This document shows, piece after piece, positions 63,701 through 64,000 of a DNA stretch of 64,000 nt. Both the position numbers and the translations under genes were made by a program. Within the stretch, counting starts at the first letter, position 1. Every line of letters begins with the position of its first letter. The notes under the pieces are model-generated. The model had not been told where the DNA came from. It worked only from the letters and a program-made list of their open reading frames with translations, and searched no databases. Source of the stretch: Mucilaginibacter frigoritolerans (GTDB lineage: Bacteria; Bacteroidota; Bacteroidia; Sphingobacteriales; Sphingobacteriaceae). The stretch is taken from contig NZ_VLLI01000014.1 in assembly GCF_007830615.1 (NCBI RefSeq), positions 1 through 64,000 on the forward strand. The letters run 5' to 3'.

Positions 63701-64000
63701 ATAAGATGCTGTAGTATTTATACATCTAAAACCATTATAATAAACACCAAAGTATATCTGTCCGGCATTATTTAAATAAATATGATGGTCATAATTACCG
63801 CTTGAGCCCGTTTGTTGATTTCCCCAACCAGCCAATTTACCGCCGGTTGTAGTAGTGGTGTTAAACCATAGGCTTATTGAAAAATCCTGTGGAGCTGAAG
63901 TAATATTTGTTTTGGTAGTTATGTATTGAGAAACGCCGTCAAAGCTATAAGCATTGTTGGCAGCCCCAAAACGGTCTGTTGTTGGTTGAGCCACCGTAGG
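60743..64000 (-). CDS. LamG and type IX secretion sorting-domain protein, 5' end outside window
   Basis: At least 1,085 residues, open to the window edge on the N-terminal side; the GTG at 63994 is just a codon, as the frame continues to 64000. A LamG/concanavalin-like domain (RFGAANNAYSFDGVSQYITT at the edge, then WHHVVLTFSSTNGVKMYVDG) is followed by an Ig/PKD-like unit (SYSWTGPNGF near 210), a long region with GGTNIIGSGQGFFVKASGAG and finally the type IX sorting domain (MIYPNPTSGIVNVTVVQNNA to the end VGEAPFIKR). It is secreted or surface-attached and may adhere to glycans. The N-terminal signal peptide and further domains are outside. Confidence 0.88.
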   Translation of the reverse strand, partial: PTVAQPTTDRFGAANNAYSFDGVSQYITTKTNITSAPQDFSISLWFNTTTTTGGKLAGWGNQQTGSSGNYDHHIYLNNAGQIYFGVYYNGFRCINTTASYNDGKWHHVVLTFSSTNGVKMYVDGVIKAEDSTNKVAETEAGYWRFGYDNLQNWPSPPTSYFYKGLLDDIAIFNHALTDADVYALYGGGAYQLCDGSVQLFANTVANSTYSWTGPNGFTSTLQNPINTNASPLGAYAVTVTQNAQCISTLNVSVNTPVVYTWTGNQSSDITLINNWNNTTFGISNQLPFFDGSVSLLIPNVTTCPQLTQSISVYNLTLNSGAKLDLNGQTLTIGCNIVNSGTINYSSTAFPTVIFNGTTATQTYTGSNTVNTAEFGNLTINNTYSTVSGGITTYGKVTIKGGPVDVFNTLTMTSGNLFVDNTNTGALTLKSNATTTAAVGIIPSAYSITGSVKVERYITGGAGYRGYRLLSSPVSSGTDSYSNKIYSVNYLKDSTFLTGTDGTAGGFSKAGNPTLYLYRENLAPLYSTFLNSNNRGVKDIANSPNYLIDGDGGGTTYYNIPVGNGFLFFFRGGLTTSSPYVSTSTPKPATLTTSGTLNQGSVQVIDWYNPNPSTPPNLGYTVIAGTPATPAGNSAVRGFNLVGNPYASSIDWNGFYNSNASLETIIGVNVNPTAWEFITVSDAYGTYNAQTGASTNGGTNIIGSGQGFFVKASGAGSATLQFTENAKSSAQHTGATILALEKSAGTAAYSQDLRLSLSKDTTSKNEVLIGFNQGSTKKYNQREDDLFFPGQSSPQSAWVTSVDSFKVVSKWFTLPKINQPDTANIGVSALTSGQYTLTRTELKAVPAVYDLWLIDTYKKDSLDIKNNSSYIFNIDLNDTASFGKNRFKVIIREDAALAIHLLDFTAVKVTGGAKIDWKTENEQNYTTFIVERSTDNGVTFTAIDSFLSDARGSYSFLDKNPVNGIDLYRLKVLAIDSTVSYSNIVRLIYGSSTNIPNVMIYPNPTSGIVNVTVVQNNAAYLDTQSTGAKLYDIKIISITGSVILTGTLSQAVWQGNVSNFPPSTYIVRVLNDSNKSLVGEAPFIKR

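Overview
The window looks like chromosomal DNA of a Bacteroidota species, most likely Sphingobacteriaceae and close to Mucilaginibacter or Pedobacter. The signs are an ECF sigma / FecR anti-sigma / SusC / SusD cassette whose SusC carries an N-terminal STN signalling domain, a protein with a type IX secretion C-terminal sorting domain, Bacteroidota-type promoters (TTG plus TAnnTTTG) with few Shine-Dalgarno sites, moderate-to-low GC, and many secreted glycoside hydrolases. No tRNA, rRNA or CRISPR array was seen. The identification rests on gene content only.

Layout. 1-520: end of an IS1182-type insertion sequence. 520-3,806: small zinc-ribbon membrane protein, then a TetR regulator with a GH20 hexosaminidase behind it and two strong inverted repeats as probable operators. 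4,079-11,136: sigma/FecR/SusC/SusD uptake system closed by a 15-bp-stem terminator. 11,300-14,154: SulP transporter fused to a beta-carbonic anhydrase, followed by an 86-bp imperfect palindrome. 14,432-18,962: secreted esterase with PA14 domain, a stand-alone M17 N-terminal domain, two small secreted or membrane proteins and a polyvalent-protein kinase domain. 19,041-25,738: six-gene operon for oxidative L-fucose breakdown with a divergent AraC regulator. 25,758-26,485: an Ile/Leu/Val-rich leader peptide, a terminator and a competing antiterminator in front of an orphan IlvN-like ACT protein, i.e. a probable attenuator. 26,558-31,302: DUF1801, a bestrophin, HxlR, a decayed TonB receptor and a lipoprotein truncated globin. 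31,564-35,162: hemA convergent with a divergent, orphan HypF-like protein. 35,616-40,589: ThuA protein, GH18 chitinase plus DUF5009 transacylase, RecO and DgkA. 40,755-47,379: MMPL exporter, SDR, PhyH dioxygenase, AraC and a GH13 amylase. 47,380-49,220: sparse stretch with an orphan terminator, then a Gre-like protein and a glycine-rich RRM protein. 49,457-56,449: tripartite RND efflux operon with a divergent LysR regulator. 56,470-64,000: GH8 glucanase, patatin, amine oxidase, FUSC-like protein and a large type IX secreted LamG protein cut by the window end.

Together the genes describe a glycan-foraging cell: outer-membrane uptake with trans-envelope signalling, hydrolases for chitin or hexosamine chains (GH20, GH18, DUF5009), alpha-glucan (GH13) and beta-glucan (GH8), and a fucose catabolic operon. 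The most unusual items are the branched-chain amino-acid attenuator on an orphan ilvN paralogue, the HypF-like protein that lacks its acylphosphatase arginine, and the lipoprotein globin.
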